Shown in pieces: positions 6,126 through 8,855 of a stretch of 8,855 nucleotides of DNA. The notes under the pieces are model-generated. The model did no database searches. It saw only the letters and a list, made by a program, of their open reading frames with translations, and was not told the origin of the DNA. Both the position numbers and the translations under genes were made by a program. The DNA comes from an uncultured Ruminococcus sp. GTDB lineage: Bacteria > Bacillota > Clostridia > Oscillospirales > Ruminococcaceae. Numbering within the stretch: position 1 is the stretch's first letter; every line of letters begins with the position of its first letter. The stretch is from positions 1-8,855 of the forward strand of contig CAADWP010000089.1 in assembly GCA_900752785.1 (NCBI GenBank), read 5' to 3'.

Positions 6126-8507
6126 TCATTTTAATTCTGCTATCGTAACGCCGTCCTCGCCTTCCCCAAAAAGTCCCAAACGGTATGATTTAACAGACGG
6201 ATGAGATTTAAGCCGCTGATGCACAGCGTTTCTTAGAAGTCCCGTTCCCTTGCCATGAATTATTGTAACAATTGAAATATTCGACATAACTGCACGATCA
6301 ATAAATGAATCGAGCTGATAAACTCCGTCATCACAGGCACATCCTCGGATATCAAGCTCCATTTTACCTCTTCGTTCAGCCTTTACGCCAATTTTTCCGG
6401 CTTTTTTAACAGATTTATTCCTAAATTCAACTTTTTCCGGCTCTTCAAGGCGTAAGCGGGAAATGTTCATCTTAGTTTTCATTACGCCCATTTGAACAAA
6501 TACAAAATCTCCCCCATCCGGGTCTCCAGATATAATTCCTTTCCTCTGAAGGTCAACTACATATACCGTATCGCCGCGGCGAAGCTTTCTCGGAAGCACA
6601 TAATTTTCATTTTGGTCGCGTCGGTCAACAGGGTTCGCAGCATCGTACATTTTATTAAAACTCTGCTTCGCCTTAGATTTCATACCTGATACGCTTTCGC
6701 TGAAATTTTTCCTGTCTTTTTCCTTTCTAAGCTTATCAAGCTCGTCAAGAAGCTCGTTAGACTCTGCTTTCGTCTGTTCGATTATCGTCATCGCGCGAAG
6801 TCTCGCCTTTTCAAGCTCGGATGCTTTTGCCTTTTCAAGCTCATCACGTTCCTTGCGGACAGCTTCCTCATGCTCTGCAGCCTGCCGTTTCAGGCGGATT
6901 ATTTCATCCTTCTGACGTTCAAGCTCTATCCTGCTTTCTTCAAGCTTTCCGATAACCTCCTCAAGACGCGTATTTGCATCGCTTACAAGACTTTTGGCAT
7001 TCTCTATTAAATCCTTTGGCATACCAAGACTTTCTGAGATAGCAAAAGCATTTGACTTTCCCGGTGAACCTACAATAAGACGATACGTTGGTTTAAGGGT
7101 ATCTATATCAAACTCACAAGAAGCATTTTCGACATTTTGGCTGTTAATAGCAAAAACCTTAAGCTCCTGATAATGTGTCGTCACCATAATGCGCGCGCCG
7201 CTTTCCATAAGGCGCTTTATTACCGAAACAGCCAGTGCAGCTCCCTCAACAGGATCGGTTCCGGAGCCAAGCTCGTCAAGAAGCACAAGAGATCTCTCGT
7301 CGGCAGTTTTAAGTATTTCAATAACCTTATTCGTATGCGACGAAAATGTTGAAAGATTCTGCTCAATGCTTTGACTGTCGCCGATATCTGCCAGAATATT
7401 GCTGAAAATCGTGATCCTGCTGCCGTCGGAAACAGGTATGAGCAGTCCGCACATCGTCATAGCGCTTAGCAAACCCAAGGTTTTCAGGGCAACAGTCTTA
7501 CCTCCCGTATTCGGACCTGTAATAATAAGAGTCTGATAATCCCCGCCCAAAGAAAGATTAATAGGTACAGCCTTATTTTTGTCAATAAGAGGATGTCTTG
7601 CTTTTTTAAGACATATCATGCCGTCGTCATTTATCTCGGGAAGCGAACAATTGAGCTTCGCCGCAAGATTCGATTTTGCAAAATAGAGATTAAGCTCTGT
7701 GCAGATTTTATAGTTTTCGCAAAGTATATCCGCATAATCACCGCAATCCCTGCAAAGCTCACATATAATGCGCTCGATCTCCTCCTGTTCCTTGCCCTCA
7801 AGGAGACGTATATCGTTATTAGCTTCCACAATTGCCATAGGCTCGATAAAAATTGTCTGTCCGGTAGCAGAGGTATCATGGATAAGTCCGCTGACCTGAC
7901 CCCTGTATTCCGATTTTACAGGAAGAACAAAGCGTCCATCTCTTATAGTGACAGAAGTTTCCTGCAAATACTGTTGAGTTGTTTTATTCTTTATCATCTT
8001 GTCAAGCGTTTCACGCAGCTGCATACCCGCACGGTTGATCTTACGCCTTATGGCAGCAAGCTCGGGGCTGGCGGCGTCAGCTATTTCCGTATCGGAAATT
8101 ATTGATCGTTCAAGCTTTTCAAGAAGCCAATCATTCGGACTTAAACGCGAAAACAGATATTCAAGCTCCGTTTCGACGTTCTCACAATGGCTGTACCAAT
8201 CTGCAAGCCCTTTAATTTGCCTAAGCATAGCGGCAATTTCCATAAGATCACGCAAAGAAACAACGGCTCCTGATTTTGTACGTGCGGCAGAAACCGAAAT
8301 ATCTTTGAAATTACTGAAAGGAGGTGTTCCGAATTGTACCGACAGGCTGAGAGCCTGAGATACTTTAAGACATTCCTTACGTATTGTCTGAAGATCTTTA
8401 TATGGTCGCAGAGCCAGAGCCATGCGCCGTGTTTCCTCATTGGACGCCTGTTCAGCAAGCATCCCAAGTATTTTATCAAGTTCAAGTGTTTTAAGATATT
8501 TATTCAT
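6126..8507 (-). CDS. mutS2: Endonuclease MutS2
   Basis: A complete 793-residue MutS2, the normal family length. MutS2 acts on branched DNA to suppress recombination and, in Bacillus, also on collided ribosomes; it is not a mismatch repair protein. Layout: helical core/lever region (1-320) with DGRFVLPVKSEYRGQVSG (190-207); ATPase domain with Walker A GPNTGGKT (331-338), IGDSQSIEQNLSTFSSH (375-391) and Walker B LVLLDELGSGTDP (407-419), then TTHY (443-446); a long charged coiled coil (about 512-605); a small beta region (640-690); and a C-terminal Smr nuclease domain (716-793) with LDIRG (718-722), HGKGTG (751-756) and GEGEDGVT (781-788). It lacks the mismatch-recognition domain of MutS1. I chose the ATG at 8507, with AAGGT about 7 bases upstream; a TTG at 8567 would add 20 residues inside recO and is unlikely. 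It starts 13 bases after the recO stop. Confidence 0.97.
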   Translation of the reverse strand: MNKYLKTLELDKILGMLAEQASNEETRRMALALRPYKDLQTIRKECLKVSQALSLSVQFGTPPFSNFKDISVSAARTKSGAVVSLRDLMEIAAMLRQIKGLADWYSHCENVETELEYLFSRLSPNDWLLEKLERSIISDTEIADAASPELAAIRRKINRAGMQLRETLDKMIKNKTTQQYLQETSVTIRDGRFVLPVKSEYRGQVSGLIHDTSATGQTIFIEPMAIVEANNDIRLLEGKEQEEIERIICELCRDCGDYADILCENYKICTELNLYFAKSNLAAKLNCSLPEINDDGMICLKKARHPLIDKNKAVPINLSLGGDYQTLIITGPNTGGKTVALKTLGLLSAMTMCGLLIPVSDGSRITIFSNILADIGDSQSIEQNLSTFSSHTNKVIEILKTADERSLVLLDELGSGTDPVEGAALAVSVIKRLMESGARIMVTTHYQELKVFAINSQNVENASCEFDIDTLKPTYRLIVGSPGKSNAFAISESLGMPKDLIENAKSLVSDANTRLEEVIGKLEESRIELERQKDEIIRLKRQAAEHEEAVRKERDELEKAKASELEKARLRAMTIIEQTKAESNELLDELDKLRKEKDRKNFSESVSGMKSKAKQSFNKMYDAANPVDRRDQNENYVLPRKLRRGDTVYVVDLQRKGIISGDPDGGDFVFVQMGVMKTKMNISRLRLEEPEKVEFRNKSVKKAGKIGVKAERRGKMELDIRGCACDDGVYQLDSFIDRAVMSNISIVTIIHGKGTGLLRNAVHQRLKSHPSVKSYRLGLFGEGEDGVTIAELK

Positions 8508-8520
8508 ATATTTTACCTTG

Positions 8521-8855
8521 TTATATAAGTGATTTATAGAAGTCAAGCGTCCTGAAATTACGTTCAAGATGTGAAAGAAGATAATTTTCAGAGGCAGCCG
8601 AAAGCTTTGTCATTGCTCTTTCCGATACTCTGAAATTAAACAGCCGTTCATGATCTGAAAATACAATATGACGCATAGCTTTCAGTATAGGAAGCTTTAA
8701 TCGCATACAGCCTTCCGCATTTGCATCTGAAGCACATTCCTTACAGTAAAATCCTCCGTCGTCAATGGAAAAGAGTATCTCGTCGGGTTCAAATGCTCCG
8801 CAGCCGCGGCAGGCTACAATATCGGGCATATACCCTATCTCCGAAAGAAGTCTGA
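8521..8855 (-). CDS. recO: DNA repair protein RecO, C-terminal part (5' end outside window)
   Basis: The frame is open from the window edge to a TAA at 8521-8523, giving 111 residues of the C-terminal half of RecO (family length about 250). RecO anneals single strands and works with RecR/RecF to load RecA onto SSB-coated gaps. It reads RLLSEIGYMPDIVACRGCGA at the edge, then a four-cysteine zinc site (CRGC and, 22 residues on, CKEC). The family's helical tail follows: AMRHIVFSDHERLFNF, then SENYLLSHLERNFRTLDFYKSL at the very end, close to the RecO consensus ending. The internal ATG at 8829 is not a start, since the conserved GY segment continues upstream of it. It is the first visible gene of the leftward operon with mutS2. 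Confidence 0.93.
   Translation of the reverse strand, partial: RLLSEIGYMPDIVACRGCGAFEPDEILFSIDDGGFYCKECASDANAEGCMRLKLPILKAMRHIVFSDHERLFNFRVSERAMTKLSAASENYLLSHLERNFRTLDFYKSLI

Noticed and set aside
7593..8105. 170-codon open frame on the plus strand
   Set aside because: Antisense to the conserved MutS2 core; no recognisable domain, so a shadow frame.
8318..8336. Near-perfect AAAGGAGGTG ribosome binding sequence on the plus strand followed by a TTG
   Set aside because: It is inside mutS2 on the opposite strand; the 64-codon frame behind it has no recognisable content, so the match is taken as chance.
8508..8567. 20-residue N-terminal extension of MutS2 from a TTG
   Set aside because: It lies inside the conserved recO end and lacks a ribosome binding site, whereas the ATG at 8507 has one and matches the family's N terminus.

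Overview
The window looks like a chromosomal core segment of a Gram-positive anaerobe of the class Clostridia, probably Oscillospiraceae/Ruminococcus-like. This is inferred from the gene families (Hpt, MutS2 and RecO of Firmicutes type, a YfhO membrane protein), the moderately AT-rich coding style and the strong GGAG-type ribosome binding sites. No taxonomic marker gene is present. There is no phage, CRISPR array or intact mobile element.

Plus-strand block (1-2783). A three-gene operon runs rightwards: the C-terminal part of a MurL-type UDP-MurNAc-L-Ala-L-Glu epimerase, a MurD2-type ligase and hypoxanthine phosphoribosyltransferase (hpt). It closes with a perfect-palindrome rho-independent terminator. 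MurL and MurD2 together form the alternative way of placing D-glutamate in the peptidoglycan stem: L-Glu is ligated first and then epimerised on the nucleotide precursor, so no free D-Glu is needed. This is the most noteworthy biology in the window. MurD2 appears to start at a TTG that overlaps the murL stop codon, and hpt begins on the base after the murD2 stop, so all three are tightly coupled.

Middle (2782-3482). A good promoter, whose -35 box lies in the U-tract of the hpt terminator, drives a 117-residue single-pass membrane protein with a glycosyltransferase-like half domain. Next come about 290 bases without an intact gene. They hold a candidate structured RNA (paired segments closing 3198-3308, possibly 6S-like) and a short remnant of an MmeI/YeeA-type DNA methyltransferase on the minus strand.

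Minus-strand block (8855-3479). A leftward operon carries recO (5' end outside the window), mutS2 (793 residues) and an 868-residue YfhO-family membrane protein. The spacers are 13 and 40 bases, so the recombination/repair genes and a probable cell-envelope glycosylation enzyme are likely cotranscribed. The plus- and minus-strand blocks converge on the middle region.
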